From the NCBI GenBank assembly GCA_030632405.1, contig DAOVUU010000137.1, positions 1-6,754 on the forward strand: 6,754 nucleotides of DNA, read 5' to 3'. The DNA is from Desulfobulbaceae bacterium (GTDB lineage Bacteria; Desulfobacterota; Desulfobulbia; Desulfobulbales; Desulfocapsaceae). Of the stretch, positions 1-6,420 are shown piece by piece (positions within the stretch are counted from its first letter, which is position 1; the number at the start of each line of letters is the position of its first letter). The notes under the pieces are model-generated. The model was not told the DNA's origin. It searched no databases and saw only the letters and a program-made list of their open reading frames with translations. Both the position numbers and the translations under genes were made by a program.

Positions 1-39
1 CATTGTTGAGGAAATTCATAAAGAGACGGGTCGTCATGT

Positions 40-1299
40 TCAAGGTTTAACAATGTTCAACTTTCGCATGCGGGCGCGCAGAGCGCTGCGACCAAGCCCA
101 AGAATTTCTGTAGCCCCATTTTGACCGCTCACTCTCCACCGGGTTTGTGCTAGTACCCGGAGTATATGGTCGCGCTCGAGCTCATCCAGCGTTTTCGGGG
201 CCGACGTTAAATTTCCATGGGATTTTTCAAGCTCATCCACCAGGTGTAATTTGGGTCCCGAAGAGCCTATCACCGCCCGTTCGAGGACATTTTCAAGCTC
301 TCTGATATTGCCAGGCCAGTGATAATTCTGTAAGGTATTCATCACGATCGTCGGAATGGTGTCAATGGACTTGCCCAACCTTTTAGAAATTTTATTAATA
401 AAATAATCCACAAGCAAGGCAATGTCTTGACAGCGTTCCCGAAGAGGGGGAACCGTGATCGGGAAAATATTCAGCCGGTACCAGAGATCTTCCCGGAAGC
501 GACCTCTACGGACTTCCTCTTCCAGGTGACGGTTGGTGGCGGCAATCACCCGCACATCGACCTTTATCGTCTGGGAGCTCCCCAACCGTTCAAACTCGCC
601 ATCCTGGATCACCCTGAGCAGCTTGGGCTGCAGTTCCAGCGGAAGCTCACCAATCTCATCCAGAAAAAGGGTGGCACCGTCAGCAACTTCAAATCGTCCC
701 AACTGCCTTGCATGGGCACCGGTAAAAGCCCCTTTCTCGTGGCCGAAGAGCTCGCTTTCGGTTAGGGTTGGAGGCAATGTTGCACAATTTATTTTGAACA
801 ATGTCAAGTCTTTACGTAGGCTCAGGCTGTGGGTAGCCCTGGCGACCAGTTCTTTGCCTGTTCCACTCTCGCCAAGAACCAGAACGGTTGTATCGGTAGC
901 GGCAATTTGTTCGACCTTAAAGAGCACATTATTGATCTGATCACTTTGACCGATAATGTTCTCATAGTTGTACTTTAATTTAATCTCTTCTTGCAGGTAA
1001 GCTCTCTCGGCCTCAAGATATTCTTTTAACAGTCGTATTTCGGAAAGAGCTGCCTTGAGATGCAGTTCAGTCTGCTTGTGTTCAATGATGTCTTTTCGTA
1101 GCTCCTCATTGACACGCTTCAATTCACATGTCCCCTCCACTACACACTTTTCCATTTCATAATGTGTCCATAGCAATCCCTCTTCTGTCTGCTTTCGCTT
1201 GGTGATTTCGCTATTGCGTTTCTTGACCAGTCGTTGGAGTGTGACTAACCAGATCCCGGCAATTAAGGCAATAGTTATTACCATGATGATCGTGGGCAT
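40..1299 (-). CDS. Sigma-54-dependent Fis-family activator, remnant with sensor domain lost
   Basis: This is a bacterial enhancer-binding protein that would remodel RNA polymerase-sigma-54 using ATP. The 419 residues contain a membrane helix (about 3-20), a long charged coiled coil (about 25-110), then a complete AAA+ domain. That domain has Walker A GESGTGKE (143-150), the sigma-54 contact loop GAFTGA (190-195), Walker B with D214/E215, sensor I ATN (254-256), the arginine region RFREDLWYRLN (267-277) and sensor II WPGNIRELEN (328-337). A Fis-type helix-turn-helix lies at about 396-416. All catalytic motifs look intact, but the gene is not whole. The first Met follows, in frame, a TAA stop and a broken solute-binding domain (see 1345-1446), so this Met was originally internal. 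A GAGGAG sits about 13 bases upstream of it, too far for a good ribosome site. The protein may still be made as an unregulated or inactive activator, or the locus may be a decaying pseudogene. Its original targets are unknown. Confidence 0.88.
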   Translation of the reverse strand: MPTIIMVITIALIAGIWLVTLQRLVKKRNSEITKRKQTEEGLLWTHYEMEKCVVEGTCELKRVNEELRKDIIEHKQTELHLKAALSEIRLLKEYLEAERAYLQEEIKLKYNYENIIGQSDQINNVLFKVEQIAATDTTVLVLGESGTGKELVARATHSLSLRKDLTLFKINCATLPPTLTESELFGHEKGAFTGAHARQLGRFEVADGATLFLDEIGELPLELQPKLLRVIQDGEFERLGSSQTIKVDVRVIAATNRHLEEEVRRGRFREDLWYRLNIFPITVPPLRERCQDIALLVDYFINKISKRLGKSIDTIPTIVMNTLQNYHWPGNIRELENVLERAVIGSSGPKLHLVDELEKSHGNLTSAPKTLDELERDHILRVLAQTRWRVSGQNGATEILGLGRSALRARMRKLNIVKP

Positions 1300-1344
1300 G
1301 AGATATTTCTTACTCCTCTGCCAGGGATCGGTAGCAGTGAATTA

Positions 1345-1446
1345 TTTGTCGTAGAAATGGTCATATTTTCCGTTAGTTTTAACGATCAACAATCCTTGAT
1401 TAAGCTTTTCCAGATCAGGTTTATCTTTTCTTGTATCAACCCCCCT
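1345..1446 (-). pseudogene. C-terminal remnant of a family 3 solute-binding (SBP_bac_3) sensor domain
   Basis: Reading the minus strand in the frame of the downstream sigma-54 activator gives 34 codons. They include RKDKPDLEKLNQGLLIVKTN and then GKYDHFYDK, followed by a stop. This closely resembles the usual end of a periplasmic SBP_bac_3 domain (R-K-x-x-x-x-L-x-x-x-L-N-x-G-L, then G-x-Y-x-x-I-Y-x-K-W-F). The stop TAA (1342-1344) stands exactly where the conserved Trp is expected, and the next codon is Phe. Fourteen more codons, including DPWQRSKKYL, then lead into the membrane helix of the activator without a frame change. Upstream, the frame closes at TAG (1447-1449), and I see no further solute-binding sequence in any frame. 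The bulk of the sensor is therefore deleted, not merely interrupted. Domain identity is by recognition only. Confidence 0.75.
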
Positions 1447-1845
1447 CTACACCGCTCATAATCGTATGAGGCTGATAGAGATGAGGTGAGGGTGATAAGA
1501 ACGTCCTTTACCGGGACAAAATAATATGGTTATTCGCCTTTCAATCGGAATACCACTCAACATTCGTGCCATTTGAGCCCACCATGTAAAAAAGAGAGGG
1601 AATCTATTGATATGTTGGAAGATATTAGGAAATAGCAATAGAAGCTGGAACTATTAACCACCGGGACTTCGACCAAATATGGCCTGGTGGCCAAATATAG
1701 CCACCAGCAGAGGGAGGTGATTTTATCCGAACTGTACGGAATTGGCCTGGACTGATTTTCTCCGAAATGTTTTCTGAGCTTGACTTTTCAATTGCCATCT
1801 GGTCAAGAGAATTTCATTTTCAATGATTTTTAAACAGGTAATAAT
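1447..1845. other. Stretch without a recognisable gene between activator remnant and MATE gene
   Basis: About 400 bases with no coding region I can support. A 60-codon minus-strand frame (1456-1638, TTG start, no clear ribosome site) has no recognisable motif. On the plus strand, short frames around 1590-1750 are broken by stops and I could not match them to a family. The stretch holds an 8-bp inverted repeat at 1684-1707 and a weak TTGACT (1780-1785) lacking a convincing -10 partner. Its left edge coincides with the point where the solute-binding homology ends, so it may be foreign or rearranged DNA left by the deletion that removed the sensor. It should also contain the MATE promoter, which I could not place. 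Confidence 0.5.
1684..1707. repeat. Perfect 8-bp inverted repeat with 8-base loop
   Basis: CTGGTGGC (1684-1691) and GCCACCAG (1700-1707) are perfect reverse complements around CAAATATA. Overlapping them is a direct repeat of CCAAATATrGCC at 1673-1684 and 1691-1702, offset by 18 bases. A further CCACC at 1658-1662 could pair with the same GGTGG (1686-1690). No T run follows on the plus strand, so it is not a standard terminator in that direction. It could be an operator, an RNA hairpin in the leader of the MATE transcript, or chance. Confidence 0.5.
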
Positions 1846-3204
1846 GTGAAGAGAAAAACCATCTTTCGTCATGAGGCTGCGCTGCTTCTCAAGCTGACAG
1901 GCCCGATACTGCTGGCCCAGTTGTCCCAAACCAGTATGGGCTTTGTCGATACCGTGATGGCCGGCAGGGTCGGTCCTGTAGACCTGGCCGCCGTTGCCGT
2001 AGGTTCCAGCCTTTTTTTTCCTATCTTTCTCTTTATGGTTGGTCTTCTCAGTGCTGTGACCCCCCTTGCGGCCCAGGCCCATGGCCGCAGAGATTCCACG
2101 GATGTTTTTCGTTCTCTCCAGCAAGGTGTTATCGCCGGTTTATTCTGCGGGATATTTGCCATGGTTCTTATCTGGCAGCTGTCTCCCCTTTTTCAAATAT
2201 TGCAAGTATCCCCGGAGGTCGCCTCTCCCGCAAAGCGGTATCTTTTTGCCGTCTCGTGGGGAATGCCTTTTGCCGGAGTTTTTCTCGCCCTTCGCAGTGG
2301 TGGAGAAGGAGTCTCCCTGACCCGACTTTCCATGCTGGCGAGTTTTACCGGGCTGGCTGTTAATATCGTGGCCAACTATGTTCTTATCTTTGGAAAACTG
2401 GGGCTGCCTGCAATGGGCGGGGTTGGATGCGGCTGGGCCACTGCTATTTCCATGTTTGCGATGATGATAACAATGGCCCTGCTTCTTCAGAAAAGCAGAG
2501 TTGAAGGTGTTGTCAATGTGTTCCGTCGGCTGGATCGCACGCTTTTGCAGTCAATGGGGAAGTTTCTCGCTTTAGGGATGCCCATCGGACTTTCACTTTT
2601 TGTGGAGTCCTCTATCTTTGCCATAATCTCACTGCTCATTGCCCGGTTCGGGGCGGAGATAGTTTCTGCACACCAGATAGCCTTAAATTTCACATCATTG
2701 CTGTTCATGATACCTCTCAGTCTTTCCATGGCTCTCAGTATCCGAGTAGGTTTTTCAATAGGCAGGAAGCAGCCAGTGAGAATGAAAAGGATTGTACAGA
2801 CAGGTCTTTTCCTTGCCCTTTGTTTCGCCTGTGTTACCTGTATTTTCATTGCTACCTGCGCTGATACAATTGCTCTTTTGTACACAACGGAAAGCGTGGT
2901 GAGGGAAACTGCTGCCCATCTACTGCTCTTTGCCGCCCTGTTTCAGCTATCCGATGCCATACAGGTAAACTGCTGCGGAGCCCTGCGTGGATGTAAGGAC
3001 ACCAAAGTGCCTATGTTGCTGATGATATTTGCATACTGGGGAATAGGGCTGCCTGTGGGCTACGGAATCGGCATCATCGGCTTCGGTTCCATCGAACCTG
3101 GTGCCGACGGCTTCTGGATAGGGCTGATCTGTGGATTGACTGTTTCGGCTATTCTCCAGGGAAGAAGGCTCTACAAAATGGTTGGCCGTTTTCAAGACAT
3201 TTAA
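1846..3204 (+). CDS. norM: MATE family multidrug efflux pump, NorM subfamily
   Basis: Inner-membrane cation-coupled antiporter that exports cationic drugs and dyes in exchange for sodium or protons. The 452 residues match the length of NorM/MdtK proteins (about 457) and the hydrophobic pattern fits twelve helices in two six-helix halves. Family hallmarks are visible: GFVDTVMAGR (32-41) in helix 1, GGVGCGWATA (191-200), SAHQIALNF (274-282), LSIRVG (297-302) and ALRGCKDTK (379-387). The acidic residues D35, E254 and D370 each fall one position before Vibrio NorM D36, E255 and D371, the cation-binding residues, so the pump should be functional. The start is GTG at 1846: an in-frame TAA at 1831-1833 rules out a longer protein, and the next Met (31) would cut into helix 1. 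The ribosome site is weak (AGG, 1836-1838). It is transcribed away from the activator remnant and towards the transporter gene on the right. Its substrate is unknown, and nothing ties it to the ureide genes. Confidence 0.95.
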   Translation: MKRKTIFRHEAALLLKLTGPILLAQLSQTSMGFVDTVMAGRVGPVDLAAVAVGSSLFFPIFLFMVGLLSAVTPLAAQAHGRRDSTDVFRSLQQGVIAGLFCGIFAMVLIWQLSPLFQILQVSPEVASPAKRYLFAVSWGMPFAGVFLALRSGGEGVSLTRLSMLASFTGLAVNIVANYVLIFGKLGLPAMGGVGCGWATAISMFAMMITMALLLQKSRVEGVVNVFRRLDRTLLQSMGKFLALGMPIGLSLFVESSIFAIISLLIARFGAEIVSAHQIALNFTSLLFMIPLSLSMALSIRVGFSIGRKQPVRMKRIVQTGLFLALCFACVTCIFIATCADTIALLYTTESVVRETAAHLLLFAALFQLSDAIQVNCCGALRGCKDTKVPMLLMIFAYWGIGLPVGYGIGIIGFGSIEPGADGFWIGLICGLTVSAILQGRRLYKMVGRFQDI

Positions 3205-3356
3205 CATCTCCCCTGTAATAATTTGTCAATTGTCTATAAAGAAAAACTTTATGGTTAAAAGTTACATCCTCGCCGTCGTCAGACCCATGGCTGATTGGGC
3301 CATTCCGCCTGATTAAAATCTATATCTTTAGCAGGTTCGTTTACCACATGACCGTG
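3205..3356. other. Convergent intergenic gap with weak hairpins
   Basis: The MATE gene and the transporter gene end facing each other here, so termination of both is expected. The best candidates are an A/T-rich dyad, ATAAAG (3236-3241) and CTTTAT (3247-3252) around AAAAA, and a five-base stem ATGGC (3287-3291) with GCCAT (3299-3303). Neither has a strong GC stem plus a T run, so I cannot call a true intrinsic terminator. Confidence 0.4.
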
Positions 3357-4304
3357 TTATTTTACCACCGATCGTTTCCTGAAATATTCAGTAATGAAGG
3401 TTCCGACAGTCATTTGGGTGAGTTGGCAGACAATAGCTGGAATAAATGCCAAGGGATAGCTACTGGCGAAATATCCTGCCCACACGACATAGGCTACGGT
3501 TAGTGTTTTTTGAGATGTATGTATGGTGAAAGCTGTAATGGAAGCATGGTCAAGTCTTAGTAAACTGCCCATAATATAATTTGCCAACAGCATGAAAAAA
3601 TGGAGAAAAATAATAAAAGCAACAAGGCTGATTATAGAAGTTCCTGCCTGAGTTATATCTTTAGCTGAGCGGCTGACCGCGTTGAAAATAATCAAGATAA
3701 TGATGCAGGATTGGAAGACTGATAATTGCCGCCCTAGTCGTTTAATAAACCTTTTGGCGAAAGGCCTGATTGCCTGACCTAATACAATTGGAACAAGAAC
3801 TTTTATAATAAGCCCCAGAAACATTGTTAGCATGGGGAGTTCTATCTGTGCATCTGCATTCAGCATTATATTTAACATGAAGGGAATGGTCAGGATTGCT
3901 AAAAAATTGGTCAGAACACAGATAAGCAGAGAAAGTGGTACATTACCCCTGGCGATAGCTGTCATTATGGTTCCCGACGATACAGTGACCGGTCCAGATG
4001 CAATAATACAAATCCCGACAAGAAACTCATAAGGAAAAATTGGCCGAGCCATAAGCCAGGCAATAGCAGGATAAAGGATTAAAGAGGAAAAAACTGCTGC
4101 AAACGGGGTTTTTACACCTTTCATTTGCCTGAAAATGTCACGTGTATCCAGGGTTAGACCAGTTGTAAAAAAAGCCAAAAAGATACCAATGCTAAAGATA
4201 TCATATCGTTGAAAGACCTCTCCCCACTCTGGATACACATAGCCCAGAACTGAAGCACATACTATGCTGACAATAAGCCACTGGCTTTTTAGATATGGAA
4301 GCAC
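3357..4304 (-). CDS. SBF-like (bile acid:sodium symporter superfamily, YfeH/SLC10A7-type) transporter
   Basis: Polytopic inner-membrane carrier of 315 residues with about ten hydrophobic segments and almost no soluble domain, the usual size for the SBF-like group (PF13593). It resembles E. coli YfeH in several places: the early segment ending GLTLDT (49-54); SGPVTVSSGTIMTAIARGN (103-121), matching the crossover region ATVQSA...GGNV; TSQKTLTVAY (263-272), matching GSKKSL; and a tail like YfeH, CQLTQMTVGTFI (293-304). The start is GTG (4302-4304), directly after an in-frame TAG, with AGGG a few bases upstream. It lies 99 bases downstream of the AllA-like gene on the same strand, so it may be the last gene of that operon or have its own promoter. 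Family members have been linked to organic anions, but no substrate can be read from the sequence. A carboxylate or ureide of the neighbouring pathway is an inference from position only. Confidence 0.85.
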   Translation of the reverse strand: MLPYLKSQWLIVSIVCASVLGYVYPEWGEVFQRYDIFSIGIFLAFFTTGLTLDTRDIFRQMKGVKTPFAAVFSSLILYPAIAWLMARPIFPYEFLVGICIIASGPVTVSSGTIMTAIARGNVPLSLLICVLTNFLAILTIPFMLNIMLNADAQIELPMLTMFLGLIIKVLVPIVLGQAIRPFAKRFIKRLGRQLSVFQSCIIILIIFNAVSRSAKDITQAGTSIISLVAFIIFLHFFMLLANYIMGSLLRLDHASITAFTIHTSQKTLTVAYVVWAGYFASSYPLAFIPAIVCQLTQMTVGTFITEYFRKRSVVK

Positions 4305-4330
4305 CTAACACCCTATGTAAAAGTATTGAA

Positions 4331-4358
4331 ACTTGATGTGCTGCATTCATACTTGATG
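4331..4358. repeat. Pair of ACTTGATG direct repeats, 20 bases apart
   Basis: ACTTGATG occurs at 4331-4338 and again at 4351-4358, exactly 20 bases start to start, or about two helical turns. The second copy is flanked by CATTC (4344-4348) and GAATG (4361-4365) in inverted orientation. The pair lies in the gap just upstream of the transporter start and downstream of allA, a plausible place for an operator acting on the transporter. No known regulator motif is recognised, and chance is possible for an 8-mer pair. Confidence 0.35.
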
Positions 4359-4403
4359 ACGAATGTTACTGCAACCAACTGAAGAGGAGGCTAGTTTTAT
4401 CCG

Positions 4404-4880
4404 TTAGGCGGGGTCAATGATAAACGGCGACTGTAATCTGATAGACTCTGTGTCATAAACTGTTTTGCTATCCCAGCGCAACATGATAAAAGCCCCCTTA
4501 TTGTTCAATATTGTCCTGGGTGCATGCCAGATGTTGGCATTGTAGTTAACTGTTTGCCCACCTGTAGCATGAAATGCAGTCGATGCTGAAATGTTTGGGG
4601 AACCATCCTGGTGAGACGGGCAAACCAAAACCAAATGATTTGTCCCATTAAGTGGAACGAACATTTGATGAGAAAACGGATGCCGTTCGAGTTCCGTAAT
4701 TCGAATCGGATAGAGTTCAGGCTCCAAACTCATATAAGTGATATTAGCCCTTGCTTCGGGGCGCCCGTTTTCAACCAGGGCAGCCCATTCTAATCGCTCA
4801 GGTATACTTCCCTGGGCCATGAGAACTTGCCCATAAGGAGCAAACGCTTTTTGAGTAAGTGGAGCCAGTCGTAATTTCAT
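4404..4880 (-). CDS. allA: Ureidoglycolate lyase (AllA-like)
   Basis: Predicted cytoplasmic enzyme that splits (S)-ureidoglycolate into glyoxylate and urea, a late step of allantoin breakdown. The 158 residues fit the single cupin-fold domain of the family (PF04115; E. coli AllA 160). Matching segments are the start MKLRLAPLTQKAFAPYGQVL (1-20), ITELERHPFSHQMFVPLNG (61-79, E. coli IHELERHPLGTQAFIPMKG) and GQTVNYNANIWHAP (108-121, E. coli GVNYHRNVWHHP). The start ATG has only a weak GAGAG upstream. It lies 70 bases after the DUF1116 gene on the same strand and is probably cotranscribed. In the allantoin pathway, ureidoglycolate is either cleaved by AllA or oxidised to oxalurate, the substrate of the transcarbamylase encoded next door, so the two branches sit side by side. 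The family is somewhat broad, and another ureido acid could be the true substrate. Confidence 0.87.
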   Translation of the reverse strand: MKLRLAPLTQKAFAPYGQVLMAQGSIPERLEWAALVENGRPEARANITYMSLEPELYPIRITELERHPFSHQMFVPLNGTNHLVLVCPSHQDGSPNISASTAFHATGGQTVNYNANIWHAPRTILNNKGAFIMLRWDSKTVYDTESIRLQSPFIIDPA

Positions 4881-4950
4881 GATCTATCTCTCATATCTCA
4901 ACCTATTGGTTTGACAATTTTTACTGATCATAGAGTAGTTCTCAATCCGT

Positions 4951-6189
4951 TTATTTTTCTTTCCGACATGCAAAAGCTTCAAGTGCTGCTGTAAAACAAG
5001 CCATTGGTGTAGCAGTCAGACCTGCACCGATTTGCCCAATCCCCGGTCGCCTACAAGCAATTCCAGTATTAATAATTGGGGTAATTCCTGTCTCAACAAC
5101 TTTTCGAATGTCAACACCAAGGGGGGCACCACGAAAATTGATTGGCGGCAGCTTATACGTTTCATGTTCACCGGCGGTGATCTCGTACATCTTTAAAGTA
5201 GTTTCCAAAGCAAATTGTGCGGTACCACCAATATATTCAACAACAGCCGGTGCTCCAACCATGGAGAATGAGCCAAGACCAATGGTTTCAGCAATTGCAG
5301 AATCGCCCATATCAGGATTAGCATCTTCTGGACCAAAACCTGGAAAATAAACACCATCAATCATTGGAGCAGGAGCGGTGAACCATTTATCGCCCAATCC
5401 ACTAACCCTTATTCCAGTCTCATATCCATTTCTGGCAATCGCGGTGACAATGGTCGAGTCCTTAATATGAGCTCCGGCATCAAGCATACCTTTTGAGCCA
5501 GCCATAACCGTGTTGAGAATAAAATGACCGGCCTTATCTATGAAATCAATTGCTTTGAGGACCTCTGATTGCTCACCAACACTAATAAGATGCTGCACGA
5601 GTGCTGTTAATAGCAATGCATTACTGGCTTTATTCCTATTATGAAGTTCATCTCCCATTTGCAGAGCTTGAGTTACAATATTCTTAAGGTCAATACCACC
5701 AGCATGATGCAGGGCATTTCTCAGCAGCGGGGCTAACTCGTAATTCATCCATCGAAGTTTGGCCATTACCTCATCATCAAAAGCGCCATGCCTGAGTACC
5801 TTGCCAATACCCATGTACAACGTCGCATAGGTCTCAATACCATGAACAGTATTGGTGACAACATTAACTTCCATTGATGGGGTGATAATGCCGGACATGG
5901 GCCCTATTGCATGGTGATGATGACTGGAATCAAACTCAAGTTCTCCGTTTTCTGCGAGTTGAGCGACTTCTTCAGGGTTAGAGGCCCAACCTTCGAATAT
6001 GCAGGCACCTATTATTGAACCACGCATTGGACCGCACATTTGATTCCAGGCAACCGGTGGTCCGGCATGCAGGACAGTACGTTCTGACATGCCTGGAACC
6101 ACGTCCTTTGCCGGTCTGATATCGCTCCATATAGCGGTACTTTCCTGTATCTTCTCAAGACATTTCTTATTTGCTTCGTTTATGCTCAT
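4951..6189 (-). CDS. allG: DUF1116 protein, YlbE/AllG subunit of oxamate transcarbamylase
   Basis: In E. coli the orthologue YlbE (AllG) acts with FdrA (AllF) and YlbF (AllH) as oxamate transcarbamylase: oxalurate plus phosphate gives oxamate and carbamoyl phosphate. The 412 residues match the full length of YlbE, with conserved blocks throughout: LHAGPPVAWNQMCGPMRG (40-57), IGACIFEGWA (60-69), AIGPMSGI (94-101), MGDELHNRNKAS (178-189), GIRVSGLGDKWFTAPAP (259-275), NPDMGDSAIAETIGLG (291-306), VDIRKVVETGITPIINTGIA (359-378) and GIGQIGAG (383-390). No membrane segment or signal peptide is seen. The ATG at 6187-6189 has AAGAGG five bases upstream. The gene starts 51 bases after the detached FdrA C-terminal domain, consistent with an operon. 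Residues 90-93 are four histidines, where the E. coli protein has HHVN. Which residues bind substrate is not known to me. Confidence 0.92.
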   Translation of the reverse strand: MSINEANKKCLEKIQESTAIWSDIRPAKDVVPGMSERTVLHAGPPVAWNQMCGPMRGSIIGACIFEGWASNPEEVAQLAENGELEFDSSHHHHAIGPMSGIITPSMEVNVVTNTVHGIETYATLYMGIGKVLRHGAFDDEVMAKLRWMNYELAPLLRNALHHAGGIDLKNIVTQALQMGDELHNRNKASNALLLTALVQHLISVGEQSEVLKAIDFIDKAGHFILNTVMAGSKGMLDAGAHIKDSTIVTAIARNGYETGIRVSGLGDKWFTAPAPMIDGVYFPGFGPEDANPDMGDSAIAETIGLGSFSMVGAPAVVEYIGGTAQFALETTLKMYEITAGEHETYKLPPINFRGAPLGVDIRKVVETGITPIINTGIACRRPGIGQIGAGLTATPMACFTAALEAFACRKEK

Positions 6190-6240
6190 GTAAACCTCTT
6201 CTTGCTGAAATCGTTGACTGTGGCAATGTAGAAAGTTTGA

Positions 6241-6420
6241 TTACGCTTCCTCTTCAAGACCGTCAAGTAATGCCAACAGTCTCATGTTACCTCCGGCTGG
6301 AGGCCTCCAATCCATTTGAATTACCGGAATATCCATTTTTTTAATATCCTCAGCGAAGCTTTCAAGGCCAATATTTATTATTTCCACTGGTTGTTGCAAT
6401 GGTGACGTTTCTTTTTTCAT
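6241..6420 (-). CDS. Detached C-terminal domain of FdrA (FdrA domain protein)
   Basis: This 59-residue protein aligns with the last 50 or so residues of E. coli FdrA. Here it reads VEIINIGLESFAEDI, then DWRPPAGGNMRLLALLDGLE; E. coli has VAVINIGLRSFALEL, then QWSPVAGGNKKLARLLERL. In E. coli both parts are one chain; here the domain is a separate gene. I chose ATG at 6418-6420 because its A is shared with the TGA stop of the preceding FdrA part (TGATG) and a full AAGGAGGT lies just upstream. An in-frame TTG at 6450 would add ten residues but lies within the preceding coding region and lacks this support. The well-placed ribosome site argues for a genuine separate gene with coupled translation, rather than a recent frameshift. 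It presumably binds the FdrA body to complete the transcarbamylase subunit. That role is inferred from the fused homologue. Confidence 0.82.
   Translation of the reverse strand: MKKETSPLQQPVEIINIGLESFAEDIKKMDIPVIQMDWRPPAGGNMRLLALLDGLEEEA

Noticed and set aside
1..55. CATTGTT (1-7) and AACAATG (49-55) as a terminator or repeat after the activator.
   Set aside because: The arms are short and 41 bases apart, and one overlaps the end of the coding region. Most likely chance.
427..940. Plus-strand frames of 112 and 135 codons.
   Set aside because: They lie opposite the AAA+ domain of the activator, which has every expected motif. They are antisense shadows.
1456..1638. 60-codon minus-strand open frame.
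   Set aside because: It starts with TTG, lacks a clear ribosome site and has no recognisable motif. The length is within chance.
1780..1813. Sigma-70-like promoter for the MATE gene starting with TTGACT.
   Set aside because: No acceptable -10 hexamer occurs at 16-18 bases (TCAAGA or CAAGAG), so I did not call it.
1844..1849. ATGTGA overlapping the MATE GTG start, as a minimal start-stop peptide controlling translation.
   Set aside because: The overlap can arise by chance before any GTG start preceded by AT, and there is no separate ribosome site for the ATG.
1723..2885. Several minus-strand frames of 60 to 133 codons opposite the MATE gene.
   Set aside because: The plus-strand frame carries all NorM motifs and ion-binding residues. 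The opposite frames are shadows with no domain signature.
3236..3252. Intrinsic terminator between the convergent genes.
   Set aside because: The stem ATAAAG/CTTTAT has a single G-C pair and no following T run. It is noted only within the intergenic entry.
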